Shown one piece after another: positions 17,529 to 26,500 of a stretch of DNA of 64,000 bases; position 1 is the stretch's first letter, and each line of letters opens with the position of its first letter. The notes below the pieces were generated by a model. That model saw only the letters and a list, made by a program, of their open reading frames with translations. It did no database searches and was not told the origin of the DNA. Made by a program: the position numbers and the translations under genes. The DNA comes from DAISJI01 sp964559835 (GTDB lineage: Bacteria; Acidobacteriota; Terriglobia; Terriglobales; Acidobacteriaceae): assembly GCA_964559835.1 (NCBI GenBank), contig CAZLJE010000001.1, positions 124,001 through 188,000 of the forward strand. Direction: 5' to 3'.

Positions 17529-17562
17529 AAGCCTGGCTAGTACACAAGCCTGGCTAGTACAC
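17529..17562. repeat. Perfect tandem duplication, 2 x 17 bp
   Basis: Two identical, directly adjacent 17-bp units starting AAGCCTGGC and ending TAGTACAC (17529-17545, 17546-17562), in the spacer upstream of the ferredoxin-MBL gene. Confidence 0.9.
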
Positions 17563-17704
17563 AGGTCGTTGTGTCCCGTCGGCCACAGCGTGTCAGGGCG
17601 TCCACATCGATCCCATCCCAAAACTTCTGCAACTCCCTACGAATCAATACGGCGTCCTTTGGCGCGGGCCGTGCAATTTCACGGGTGGCCCCGAGGAGGC
17701 CGTT

Positions 17705-18532
17705 ATGAATGACAACAATCGCACCGCTCCAACGATCGGCAAGGCCTGGGTAGCCGTTCCGTTCGCCGCCCTGGTCATCGGTCTGACCATCGCTTGCATT
17801 TCCAAACCAGCGCCCAAACCGGCTTCGGCCGTGCCGTACAACGGGTCGCTGAAAGCCGCGTCGATGCGCACTGTCGTGCCCGTGGTCGCGCACCCGGCGG
17901 TCGCGCTCGTCGTCGATAAAACCGCGGACAAGAAAGAGAAGCCGTCGGCGAACAAGCTGCTCACGTATCGCAGCCGCGACTACGGCGTCTCGTTCCAGTA
18001 CCCGTGGCAGTACACGATCACCGGTGCGCGCGCCATTGCGAATAGCGATCTCTCGCTGCATCCGGTTTCCGACGGCTACGCCGGCCAGGTCACGCTTGCC
18101 CGCGTTGACATTCCGCACGGCTACTACGCCGATACGGACTTCGAGAGCGGCTACTTCATGCTGAGCCTGAACCAGAACGTGGACCAGCAGGAGTGCGAGT
18201 CGCAGCTCGGACTGGCGAAGGACAAGGATGGCAAGGTCCTGACCGAGACCATCAACGGCGTGGACTTTCGCTGGCGTGAAACCGACACCGGTGGGCACGG
18301 GCAGTCGGCGAAGGTGCGTCAGTACGTGACGTTCGCTAACGACGCCTGCTACGAAGTGGAAATGGGTGTAAAGACCAGCAACGCCGACGGTCTCGCGCGG
18401 GAGGTGGATCCCGACCAGGTGTTGCGCCGACTGGACACCATGCTTCGAACCGTGAAGGTACAGCCGGACGAGAAGCCCGCGGCCGAAGTGAAGACGTCGA
18501 CCGCGGTTGTACCGGCGACGCCGCAGAAGTGA
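17705..18532 (+). CDS. Envelope-anchored protein of unknown function
   Basis: A 275-residue protein with GAGGAGG just upstream of the ATG. A hydrophobic N-terminal segment (about 14-31, VPFAALVIGLTIAC) acts as a membrane anchor or lipobox-like signal; it ends in IAC followed by a Pro/Ala linker. The folded part (about 85-255) starts with YRSRDYGVSFQYPWQY, a motif often seen in bacterial exported proteins of the PsbP-like/'FxYP' kind. It contains paired Cys (QQECES, NDACYE) that could form a disulfide. It ends in a Lys/Ala-rich tail. No function can be assigned. Confidence 0.7.
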   Translation: MNDNNRTAPTIGKAWVAVPFAALVIGLTIACISKPAPKPASAVPYNGSLKAASMRTVVPVVAHPAVALVVDKTADKKEKPSANKLLTYRSRDYGVSFQYPWQYTITGARAIANSDLSLHPVSDGYAGQVTLARVDIPHGYYADTDFESGYFMLSLNQNVDQQECESQLGLAKDKDGKVLTETINGVDFRWRETDTGGHGQSAKVRQYVTFANDACYEVEMGVKTSNADGLAREVDPDQVLRRLDTMLRTVKVQPDEKPAAEVKTSTAVVPATPQK

Positions 18533-18545
18533 TCGACTGCTACAG

Positions 18546-18580
18546 CCCACCCTAGCAAAACCAGCTAGGGTGGGCCACCC
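18546..18580. repeat. 35-nt palindromic dispersed repeat, copy 1
   Basis: Starts CCCACCCTAGC, has inverse arm GCTAGGGTGGG, and ends CCACCC; a trailing AGGGTGGGG suggests a partial second unit. It lies between convergent genes and can act as a hairpin terminator. Other copies are at 31101, 49501 and 59006. Confidence 0.9.
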
Positions 18581-18595
18581 AGGGTGGGGACCCAT

Positions 18596-19342
18596 TCAAA
18601 TGGCTGCCTTCAAGATCGAGTCCAGGTTCTCGCGGTAGCCGCGGCTGGACGGCAATTCCTTCCCGCTCTGCAGCCGCACCATGTATTCGCCGCTGTTGCA
18701 CGGCTGCACGCCGCGAATTTTGCCGACGTTCACGATGTACGACCGGTGGATGCGCAGGAAATGCGTGGCGCTCAGACGCTTCTCCAGTTCGTTCATGGTG
18801 TGCCGCACGAGGAAGGACTGCTGCCCGGTGTGGATCTCGACATAGTTCGACGCGGCCTCGATCCAGTCGATCTCCTCCGCCTCGAAGAACAGGATCCTTC
18901 CGTCCGCCTTGACCAGGAAGCGATCCAAGGTCTCGGGCGAGCTGCGTTTGTGCTGGCTCTCGTCGGCGTCACGATGCAGCAGCCGCGACTTGATGCGGCG
19001 CAGGCACCGGTTCAGCCGTTCCTCGTCGAAGGGCTTCAGCAGGTAATCGAGGACTTCCGCCTCGAACGCCTGCACTGCGTAATGGGAGAAGGCGGTCGTC
19101 AGCACCACGAGCGGCCGCGCGTCCGAGTCGATCGATTGCAGGGCGGTCAGGCCGTCGAGGTCCGGCATCTGGACATCCAGGAACGCGACCTCCGGCCGGT
19201 GCGCATAGACGGCCTGGATCGCGTCGCGGCCGGTCGAGCATTCGCCGACGATCTTGAACATCGGATCGCGTCCGACCAGCATGCGCAGCTTGTCGCGCGC
19301 GAGAACTTCATCGTCGGCCAGGATGGTTGTGATCTCATTCAT
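18596..19342 (-). CDS. LytTR-family response regulator
   Basis: A 248-residue DNA-binding response regulator. The receiver domain (about 5-120) has the acidic pair at Asp 10/11, phospho-acceptor Asp 56 in VAFLDVQMPDLDG, Thr/Ala switch TTAFSHYAV and Lys in LLKPFDE. A LytTR domain occupies the C-terminal 100 residues (FLVKADGRILFFEAEEIDWIEAASNYVEIHT, FLRIHRSYIVNVGKI). Start ATG 19342 overlaps the end of the partner kinase gene by 8 nt, so the two are co-translated. LytTR regulators typically bind paired direct repeats near -35, but I did not identify their target here. Confidence 0.95.
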   Translation of the reverse strand: MNEITTILADDEVLARDKLRMLVGRDPMFKIVGECSTGRDAIQAVYAHRPEVAFLDVQMPDLDGLTALQSIDSDARPLVVLTTAFSHYAVQAFEAEVLDYLLKPFDEERLNRCLRRIKSRLLHRDADESQHKRSSPETLDRFLVKADGRILFFEAEEIDWIEAASNYVEIHTGQQSFLVRHTMNELEKRLSATHFLRIHRSYIVNVGKIRGVQPCNSGEYMVRLQSGKELPSSRGYRENLDSILKAAI

Positions 19343-20432
19343 ACACGGCTGTCCCCAATTCTGGCGCTTCAAACAGCGCACTGATGTCGTCGATCGGAAT
19401 AAACAATTCCTGGCGCGCTCCGCAGGGCTTGAGGTTCCGGTAGGTCAAACGTGCGCGATGCGAGTAGAGTCCTGCGAGCCGCTCGCGTACGTTCCGCGTT
19501 CCGATCCCGGTCGCTTCGCCGGCAGGGAAGCCCGGCCCGTTGTCCTCGACCGCGAGCACCAAGCCGCCCCGATGCTTGTATGCCTTGATGTGTACCAGAC
19601 CCGGTCCCGCCATTTTTCCCACCGCGTGCCGGATCGCGTTTTCGACCAGCGGCTGAAGAATGAGATTCGGTACGTCGAGCGGGAGCGTGTCCGGCGAGAT
19701 GGAGAAACGGGCTTCCAGCCGGTCGGAGAAGCGGATGCGTTCGATCTCGAGATACTTGCGGACGTACTCGAGTTCTTCGCGGAGCGGCACCAGCACGACG
19801 TCGGTCGCCTCCAGCGATTGCCGCAACAGGTCGCTGAGCTGCGCGATCATCCGGTCCGCACGAACCGGTTCGGTATAGATGAGGCAGGAGATCGAGTGCA
19901 GCGCGTTGTACAGGAAATGCGGATGCAGTTGCATCTTCAGCAACCGGAACCGCGATTGCGAAAGCTGTTCACGCAACTGCGCGCCCTTCAGTTCTTCCTC
20001 GCGCATCCGCCGGTAGTAGGCGAACAGCGCGCCGCCGAGCAGGATGGGAACGTAGTATTTCAACGCGCTATTGAGGAACACGACCAGGAAAGACTGTGGC
20101 CGCAGGAAGTACTTCCACTCCGGCGTCCTGCCCGGAAGCGGCCACAGATAGACGTTGACCACGCCGACGAATGCGTAGAAGACGGTGCCGAAGACTGTGT
20201 ACAGCGCCGCGTGGAAGCCGACGGCCTGCAATCGGTTCCACCGGCGCTCGCGGATGGTCTGCATTGCAAGCAGAACGAGCGGCGTAAGGAAGGCCCAATA
20301 AAGGAAGAGGGTGAGCTGCGATGCGAGCGACCACACCCAGTCGTCTACTTCTCCCGGGCGCAGCATGGACACTACGTCGCGCGCGGCGGTGAGCGCCGAC
20401 AGGACCATTGCGAAGAGCACAGCCCACTTCAT
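19335..20432 (-). CDS. LytS/AlgZ-like sensor histidine kinase
   Basis: A 365-residue membrane kinase, partner of the LytTR regulator downstream. With ATG 20432 there are about four or five membrane helices in the first 145 residues. The His_kinase (LytS-type) domain follows, with LLKMQLHPHFLYNALHS. The C-terminal HATPase domain has LILQPLVENAIRHAVG (N-box) and VEDNGPGFPAGEATGIGTRNVRERL (G-boxes, quoted in part). It belongs to the HPK8-like family acting with LytTR regulators. The signal is unknown. The divergent neighbour is the Sel1 protein. Confidence 0.93.
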   Translation of the reverse strand: MKWAVLFAMVLSALTAARDVVSMLRPGEVDDWVWSLASQLTLFLYWAFLTPLVLLAMQTIRERRWNRLQAVGFHAALYTVFGTVFYAFVGVVNVYLWPLPGRTPEWKYFLRPQSFLVVFLNSALKYYVPILLGGALFAYYRRMREEELKGAQLREQLSQSRFRLLKMQLHPHFLYNALHSISCLIYTEPVRADRMIAQLSDLLRQSLEATDVVLVPLREELEYVRKYLEIERIRFSDRLEARFSISPDTLPLDVPNLILQPLVENAIRHAVGKMAGPGLVHIKAYKHRGGLVLAVEDNGPGFPAGEATGIGTRNVRERLAGLYSHRARLTYRNLKPCGARQELFIPIDDISALFEAPELGTAVYE

Positions 20433-20889
20433 CTGCTCTTCAATACTTCCGATTTTTTCGCCCCACCCGGGCATGCCACCTTCTTACCCGGTTATCGAGT
20501 GCACCGATGTCTCTTTAGACGCGCCGGGCAGAAATTTGTTACTCGTGAAGCCGCATCTTCCCGGCTGCATCGCTTGGATTCCCCCCGGTTGTATCCGGAC
20601 GCACCAAAAACCAACGGTTCGCACCACCAGGAGCACGGTTCGTCCCAAACCCTGGTACGAATCGCAACGAGAGTTGTCCAATGATCAAAGGACGTTTCGG
20701 TCCTCCAGTGAATAGTTCAAATTCCGTACGCCTCTCTCGCACGCCGGCCTTAACCCCTCCGGCCTGCTTTTTTGTTCGCATCGCGGTTCGCGCCGTTCCG
20801 CGTGCACTCGTCCCACCCGTGTAAACCAAGATCCGGTGCGGGCAGTCCACTGCCCAGCGGCTCACATTTGAGTTCCGCGGGGGTGTCCT
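20433..20889. other. Divergent intergenic, 457 bp, possible small RNA region
   Basis: Between the LytS gene (minus) and the Sel1 gene (plus). No convincing coding frame. A GC stem followed by six T residues at 20743-20773 would terminate a plus-strand transcript that begins somewhere in this gap. A small stem GGAC/GTCC with a GTTTCG loop precedes it. An independent small RNA is possible but not identified. Confidence 0.35.
20743..20773 (+). terminator. Rho-independent-like terminator in non-coding gap
   Basis: Stem GCCGG/CCGGC (20743-20747 with 20759-20763) followed by CTGC and a run of six T. No plus-strand gene ends upstream, so it may end an unannotated transcript. Confidence 0.45.
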
Positions 20890-21987
20890 ATGTTAAGCAC
20901 GCCCGTGTTGTTGCTAATGTTCCAGGCTGCGGTCGCGAGTGGCGTCGCCCCCAACCCGGGGTTTCAGTCGCCATCGTTGCCGGCCGCGAGTCCTGCATCC
21001 GCTGACCACCCAAATGTCACGTCCCCGGATCCCGCCGTCGTCCGCCGCGCAGATTTTGGCGACCCCGTGGCCCAGACGCAACTCGGAATGGCGTATGCGA
21101 AAGGCGCCAGGTCGGCCCGAGATACTGCCATCGCACTGAAATGGCTGCTTCGCGCTGCGACCGGCGGCAGCATTGTCGCCAAATCACAATTGGGGTTTAT
21201 GTACCTGGCCGGCGATGGTGTGCCTCGAGATCCGCAGGAGGCCGCTCGATGGTTGCGGGAAGCCGCCGCCCAGGGCGATGCCAGCGCGCAAGTGAACCTC
21301 GGCCTCCAATATGCTCGTGGAGACGGCGTGGTTCGCGACTACCACCGAGCGCGGCAGTTGTTCGAGAAGGCCGCCAAACACCACACCGCAGTCGCCGAGT
21401 ACGACCTTGCCCTTCTGTATCAGGAGGGTATGGGTGTAACGCGGTCGTTAGCGCAGTCCTTGCACTGGTTTTCCCGAGCATCCGCTGACGGTTCTGCACG
21501 CGCCGAGTACGTTCTGGGCTTGCGTTATTACGAAGGCGATGGGGTTCGGCAGGACAAGCGTGAAGCAGTTCGCCGCTTCCTGCGCGCCGCGGACCTCGGC
21601 GACGCGGACGCCCAAGTTTCGCTCGGCATTCTATATAACCAGGGCGACGGCGTGCCCCAGGACCCGGCCGAGGCTGTACGCTGGTACCGCGTCGCCCGGA
21701 ACAACGGGTCGGCTGCGGCTTCGGTCAATCTTGGTTTCATGTACGAAAACGGCAGAGGAGTGGAAAAAGATGTAGCCAAGGCTTTCGTTCTTTATCTCGA
21801 AGCCGCCAATGCGGGGGTAGCGATCGCTGAGTTCAATGTCGGCCAGGCGTACGAATTCGGGATCGGTGTTCCAAAAGACACGACAGAGGCCGTGACTTGG
21901 TACCGGAAGGCCGCCAATCAGGGCGACACTCCCTCGCAAGAGAAACTCCGCCACCTGCCCACGTCCGACGCCTCACTGCCGCACTAA
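20890..21987 (+). CDS. Sel1-repeat exported protein
   Basis: A 365-residue protein of tandem Sel1-like (SLR, TPR-related) repeats of about 36 residues, seven or eight of them. Each follows the pattern A-x-LG-x-Y-x-x-G-x-G-V-x-x-D-x-x-x-A-x-x-W (for example QLGFMYLAGDGVPRDPQE, NLGLQYARGDGVVRDYHR). A hydrophobic N-terminus may serve as a signal. Sel1 proteins act as adaptors in signalling and envelope complexes. The gene is divergent from the LytS/LytTR pair and is followed by a perfect hairpin. Confidence 0.9.
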   Translation: MLSTPVLLLMFQAAVASGVAPNPGFQSPSLPAASPASADHPNVTSPDPAVVRRADFGDPVAQTQLGMAYAKGARSARDTAIALKWLLRAATGGSIVAKSQLGFMYLAGDGVPRDPQEAARWLREAAAQGDASAQVNLGLQYARGDGVVRDYHRARQLFEKAAKHHTAVAEYDLALLYQEGMGVTRSLAQSLHWFSRASADGSARAEYVLGLRYYEGDGVRQDKREAVRRFLRAADLGDADAQVSLGILYNQGDGVPQDPAEAVRWYRVARNNGSAAASVNLGFMYENGRGVEKDVAKAFVLYLEAANAGVAIAEFNVGQAYEFGIGVPKDTTEAVTWYRKAANQGDTPSQEKLRHLPTSDASLPH

Positions 21988-21993
21988 AATGAG

Positions 21994-22017
21994 AGGGGCC
22001 AGCCGAAGCTGGCCCCT
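21994..22017. terminator. Hairpin between convergent genes
   Basis: A perfect 10-bp stem AGGGGCCAGC/GCTGGCCCCT with a CGAA tetraloop, 6 bp after the Sel1 stop. There is no long T-tract, but position and symmetry suit a bidirectional terminator. Confidence 0.65.
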
Positions 22018-22035
22018 GAAACTGGCAACTGGCAA
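22018..22035. repeat. Short word array (AACTGGC words)
   Basis: CTGGCAACTGGCAACTACTTG-type words lie directly before the stop of the minus-strand gene. The array runs a few bases into the coding end (TTGCTACTAGC). Confidence 0.5.
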
Positions 22036-22440
22036 CTACTTGCTACTAGCGACAACCTCGCGGGTGTCGTGGCTGTCAGCGGTAACGGCTACCATCCGCT
22101 CTTGGCGCGAGCGCGCCAAGCTGAATTTGCCGGATGGCATGGTCACACCGCTGAGGTAATACGAATCGCCGTAGCGGTTGAACGACAACCCCGAACCGTA
22201 CTGATTTGGGGAAGCCTGGTGCACCAGGAATGCTACCGGCGATTGCCCGGCCGCGCCACTGATGGTGAGTGCAAGATCGTCGCGGTCAAATGCGCGCTTC
22301 ACCTCATAAGTGCCGGCGGGAAGCGTCTGACCAGCTATGTGAAATTCGAATGGAACCTCGACGCGTGCTTGCTGCGCTGCGGCCAATATCGCCGTGCCGA
22401 GGAACAGACTGGCAAAGAACCAACGAATCGCTTTCGTCAC
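22036..22440 (-). CDS. Small secreted protein, acidobacterial-type family
   Basis: A 134-residue exported protein. The signal peptide MTKAIRWFFASLFLGTAILA ends before AQQ. The mature part begins VEVPFEFHIAGQTLPAGTYEV, a pattern I associate with a family of small exported beta proteins abundant in acidobacteria and without known function. The C-terminal TREVVASSK overlaps the edge of a word array. Likely a small beta-sandwich in the periplasm or outside. Function unknown. Confidence 0.75.
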   Translation of the reverse strand: MTKAIRWFFASLFLGTAILAAAQQARVEVPFEFHIAGQTLPAGTYEVKRAFDRDDLALTISGAAGQSPVAFLVHQASPNQYGSGLSFNRYGDSYYLSGVTMPSGKFSLARSRQERMVAVTADSHDTREVVASSK

Positions 22441-22618
22441 GGAATGTCTCCTTCCATTTGCAGGCTGCCTTCAGCGCTGTCGATGTGAATGTATCCGGTA
22501 AATTGGGCTTCGGAGCGTGCGATGTGACCAAACCCGCTGCCCACGCTGCCAATACGCCTGTTTGTGTCTCGAACGGCGATCTCAGCCGGCGGTGCGAGGG
22601 GACCTGGTGTCGTGAAAC

Positions 22619-22657
22619 ACACTCACCACAGGGGACACAGAGGAGCACGGAGGATAA
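22619..22657. repeat. CACCACAGAGG-type dispersed repeat
   Basis: A copy of the ACTCACCACAG-GGACACAGAGG-AGCACGGAGGA repeat. Other copies are near 27948, 29482, 31038, 33917 and 33958. In three of these the motif is preceded by GAAACA. Confidence 0.85.
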
Positions 22658-22663
22658 GCTGAA

Positions 22664-22695
22664 CGTATTCCGTATCTCGTATTCCGTATTCCGCC
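22664..22695. repeat. Word array (GTATTCC)
   Basis: GTATTCC-like words repeat four times (CGTATTCC, GTATCTC, GTATTCC, GTATTCC). A related inverse form, GATACGGAATAC, is found at about 48827-48838. Confidence 0.75.
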
Positions 22696-22754
22696 GCGTC
22701 GTTCGCAAGCAGCGTAGGTGGGTGACTCTCGGTTGCGGCAATACCAGCAGCATC

Positions 22755-22804
22755 GTGGCAGGCGAGACGCCGGTGGTACGTGGCAGGCGAGACACCGGTG
22801 CTAC
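22755..22804. repeat. 25-nt mini-hairpin element, tandem pair
   Basis: Two adjacent 25-nt units (22755-22779, 22780-22804), each starting GTGGCAGGCGAGAC and ending in CTAC or GTAC. The CGCC half of the palindrome has drifted compared with the copies at 28019 and 31179. Confidence 0.85.
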
Positions 22805-22830
22805 GGTCGCGTGATTTATACTGAAACGTT

Positions 22831-23370
22831 ATGGCGGTCATCAAAGAGATTGCGGCTATCGCCAAGGGGATGAGCGTAACCCTTCGGGAACTCTTCCAGC
22901 CTACCGTTGTGGAGAACTACCCCGACGGCCCCGGGCCCCTGCGCGGCGCGAAGTTCCAGGAGCGGTATCGCGGCGTACACGTTCTCCAGCGCGACGAGAA
23001 CGGTCTGGAGAAATGCGTGGCGTGTTTCCTGTGCGCGGCGGCGTGCCCTTCGAACTGCATTTACATCGAAGCCGCCGAAAACACCGAAGAGCACCGCGTC
23101 TCCGGCGCCGAGCGCTACGCTCGCGTCTACAACATCGACTACAACCGTTGTATCTTCTGCGGGTACTGCGTGGAAGCGTGCCCAACGGATGCGATTACGC
23201 ACGGGCACGGGTTCGAAATCGCTACGTTCAATGCAAGTAACTTGGTGTACCGCAAAGAACAGTTACTCTCGCCTGTACCAGCTCATTTGGGGGCGAACGC
23301 GGTGTTCAACAACGCAGAGATCGAAAAGAATCCGAAGCTGAGCGATCGAATGGAGGCCGGAAAAGTGTGA
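22831..23370 (+). CDS. nuoI: NADH-quinone oxidoreductase subunit I (8Fe ferredoxin subunit), solitary
   Basis: A 179-residue NuoI-type protein. It has the GMSVTLRELFQP lead segment and two complete 4Fe-4S motifs: CVACFLCAAACPSNC and CIFCGYCVEACPTDA. In complex I this subunit carries clusters N6a and N6b in the peripheral arm near the membrane. Length and motifs are intact. No other nuo gene lies next to it: the neighbours are a secreted protein and metH. It could complete a dispersed complex I or be a paralogue serving another redox enzyme. It is followed by its own strong terminator. Confidence 0.92.
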   Translation: MAVIKEIAAIAKGMSVTLRELFQPTVVENYPDGPGPLRGAKFQERYRGVHVLQRDENGLEKCVACFLCAAACPSNCIYIEAAENTEEHRVSGAERYARVYNIDYNRCIFCGYCVEACPTDAITHGHGFEIATFNASNLVYRKEQLLSPVPAHLGANAVFNNAEIEKNPKLSDRMEAGKV

Positions 23371-23395
23371 GCCGGCCCGTATTGACATCTATGGG

Positions 23396-23420
23396 AACCG
23401 GCCAGGAATGGCCGGTTTTT
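23396..23420 (+). terminator. Rho-independent terminator of nuoI
   Basis: A perfect 9-bp stem AACCGGCCA/TGGCCGGTT with a GGAA tetraloop and a TTTT tail, 25 bp after the nuoI stop codon. Confidence 0.9.
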
Positions 23421-23454
23421 CATTTAAACTGAATGTAGCGGGAAGTCAAACAAA

Positions 23455-23525
23455 GGTCCTTCGACTCGGACGCTGCAAGCGCCAAAACCGGGCGCTTATG
23501 GCGGTGTCCTCGCTCAGGATGACAA
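23455..23525. repeat. TCCTTCGACTCGG ... CTCAGGATGACA dispersed element
   Basis: The left end GGTCCTTCGACTCGG and right end CCTCGCTCAGGATGACA flank an inner palindromic stretch (GCAAGCGCC ... GGGCGCTTATGGC). It occupies the metH leader. Related copies are at 31079-31163 and, inside a gene, 34000-34040. Confidence 0.85.
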
Positions 23526-23534
23526 TTCATAACC

Positions 23535-26500
23535 ATGAGTGACTTTCTAAAAACGGTACAGGAGCGCGTCGTCATCTACGACGGCGCGATGGGCACGTCG
23601 CTGCAGGCGCGCAATCTCACGCTGGACGATTACTGGGCCAAGGAAGGGTGCAGCGAAGTCCTGGTGCTGAGCCGGCCTGACGTTGTGCGGGACATCCACG
23701 CGGCGTATTTCGAAGCAGGCGCGGATGTGGTGGAGACGAACACGTTCGGCGGGACGCGGATCGTGTTGGGCGAGTACGACCTCCAGGACCAGGTGCACGA
23801 GATCAACAAGAAGGCGGCGCTGCTGGCGAGGGAAGTGGCGGCGCAGTACTCGAACGGTCGGAAGCGGTTTGTCGCGGGATCGATGGGACCGACAACGAAG
23901 CTGCCGTCGCTGGGACATATCGGGTTCGACGCGATGGCGGCGGCATTCGAGGAGCAGGCGCTGGGGTTGATCGACGGCGGAGTGGATGTGCTGCTGATAG
24001 AGACCTGCCAGGACATCCTGCAGGCGAAGGCGGCTATCGTCGGCGTCACCGAGGCGATGAAGAAGGCGGGCAAGCGCTTGCCGGTACAAGTTCAAGTAAC
24101 GCTCGAAGCCACGGGGACGATGCTGCTCGGGACCGAGGTCGGTGCGGCTCTGACAACGCTGGAGTTATTCGATATTGACATCGTCGGGCTGAACTGCGCG
24201 ACGGGACCGAAGGAAATGAACGACGCGGTCCGCTATCTGGGTATCAATGCGCCGCAGCAGGTGTCGGTGCTGCCGAATGCGGGCCTGCCGCAGAACGAGG
24301 GCGGACACGCGGTCTACAAACTCCAGCCGCAAGAACTGGCGGACTTCCACAAGCACTTCATTACCGATTACGGAGTACGGCTGGTCGGCGGGTGCTGCGG
24401 GACCACTCCGGTACACATCAAGGCAGTTGCGGACGCCTGCGCGAACCTGGAGCCGGCGAAGAGGGAAGTGAAGCTGACAGGCGCGGCGGCGAGCGCGTAC
24501 ACGATGGTGCCGCTGGACCTGGAGCCGAAGCCGCTGATCGTCGCGGAAGAAATGAATACGACGACGCGGAAGGCCGAGTTCCGCGAGCTGGTGCAGAAGG
24601 GCAAGTACGACGAGATCCAGGCGATGGCGAAGAAGCTCGTCAACGAAGGCTCGCACATGCTGGACCTGTGCGTCGCAATCGTCGGCGAGGATGAGAAGGG
24701 CTACATCAGCAACGTGCTGGAGAAGGTCGCAACGCGCGTTCCGGCGCCGATCCTGCTGGATTCGACGGAAGCTGACGTCGTCGAAGAAGGCCTGAAGCGC
24801 ATTCCCGGGAAGCCGATCATCAACTCGATCAACCTGGAGGACGGGGAGAAGCGCACGTCGAAGGTTCTGCCGATGGCGAAGAAGTATGGCGCGGCGGTGA
24901 TCGCGCTGACCATCGACGAAGAAGGCATGGCGCTGACGGCCGACAAGAAAGTAGCGATCGCGAAGCGCATCCGCGACCTGGCAGTGAATAAGTACGGCAT
25001 GCGGCCGGTGGACTTGATCTTCGACGCACTGACGCTGCCGATATCGACCGGTCAGGACGACTACCGTACGGCGGGCATCGAGACGCTGAACGCGGTGAAG
25101 CGGATCAAGGAAGAACTGCCCGAAGTGAAGACGATCCTGGGCGTCAGCAACATTTCGTTCGGGTTGAATGCGTACCCGCGGCGGGTGCTGAATTCGGTGT
25201 TCATGCACGAGGCGGTGAACAACGGTCTCGACATGGCGATCGTGAATTATTCGAAGATCTACCCGCTGTACAAGATCCCCGACGAGGAAGTGGAACTGGC
25301 GCGGAAGCTGATCTTCCACGACACCACGAACGGCGACCCGCTGCAGAACTACATGAACTTCTTCAGCGGCAAAACGGCGAAGACGGAAGAGCCGATCCAT
25401 GCCGAGAACCTGAGCGTCGAGGACAAGCTGAAGTTCTGCATCGTGCAGGGTGAAAAAGCGGTGGGCGAGGGCGCGCAGAAGCAGTCGCTGGAGCAGATCC
25501 TGGAAGACGCGCTGAAGACGTATACGCCGCTCGACCTCATCAACAACGTGCTGCTGGACGGGATGAGGACGGTGGGCGAGTTGTTCGGCGCGCGCAAGAT
25601 GCAGCTGCCGTCGGTGCTGGATTCGGCGGGCGTGATGAAGGCCGCGGTCGCATATCTCGAGCCGAAGATGGAGAAGGTGGAAGGCTCGCAAAAGGGCACG
25701 ATGGTGCTCGCGACTGTGAAGGGCGACGTCCACGACATCGGCAAGAACCTGGTGGACATCATCCTGAGCAACAACGGCTACAAGGTGGTCAATCTCGGGA
25801 TTAAGCAGCCGGCCGAGACGATCATCCAGGCGGCGGTCGAGCATAAGGCGGATGCGATCGGACTGAGCGGGCTGCTGGTGAAGTCGACGTTGGAGATGAA
25901 GTACGTCATCCAGGACCTGCAGATGCAGGGGCACAATTTCCCGGTGGTGTGCGGCGGAGCGGCGCTGACGCGGAAGTATGTCGAGGACGACCTGCGCAAG
26001 GAGTACCAGAGCGCGGTGTTCTACGCGAACGACGCCTTCGATGGGTTGCACACGATGGATGACCTGACGCAGTCGCCGGAGCAGCGCGAAGCGGCGCTGG
26101 CGGCAGGACGCGTGGTGAAGGAATTCGCGAAGGCGGCGGTCGCGACGGCGGAAACGGAAGTGTCCACGGAGCGGAGTCCCTCGGTGCAGCCGGCGCCCAA
26201 CATCCCACGTCCGCCGTTCTGGGGCGCGAGGGTGAAAAAAGACTGGGACTTGAGCGAGGTGTTCCAGTACATCAATGAGACGGCACTGTTCAAGAACCAG
26301 TGGCAGTTGAAGACGGCGTCGCAGGAAGACTATTTGCGGCTGGTCGAGGAGAAATATCGGCCGATCCTGAAGGGACTGGAAGCAGAAGTGATCCAGGAGG
26401 GCTGGTTCGAGCCGAAGGTGGTGTACGGGTGGTGGCCGGCGCAGAGCGAGGGGAATGATGTGGTTGTGTTCGAGCCCGTGGAGGGCGACCGGCCTACAAA

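Larger units (their letters stand above)
22441..22830. other. Intergenic, 390 bp, rich in repeats
   Basis: Holds the promoter side of the small secreted protein, a CACCACAGGGGACACAGAGG-type repeat (22619-22657), a GTATTCC word array (22664-22695) and a tandem pair of the 25-nt mini-hairpin element (22755-22804) just upstream of nuoI. I see no gene. Confidence 0.7.

Noticed and set aside
22304..22795. Minus-strand 163-codon frame covering repeats upstream of the small secreted protein
   Set aside because: Its sequence is mostly translated dispersed repeat (TGVSPAT-like peptides), not a conserved protein.
23421..23534. Cobalamin or SAM riboswitch upstream of metH
   Set aside because: The leader is filled by a dispersed TTCGACTCGG element; no B12-box or SAM-type core is recognisable.
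24165..26051. Long minus-strand open frame (628 codons) opposite metH
   Set aside because: Arg/Leu/His-rich antisense shadow; metH motifs are unambiguous on the plus strand.
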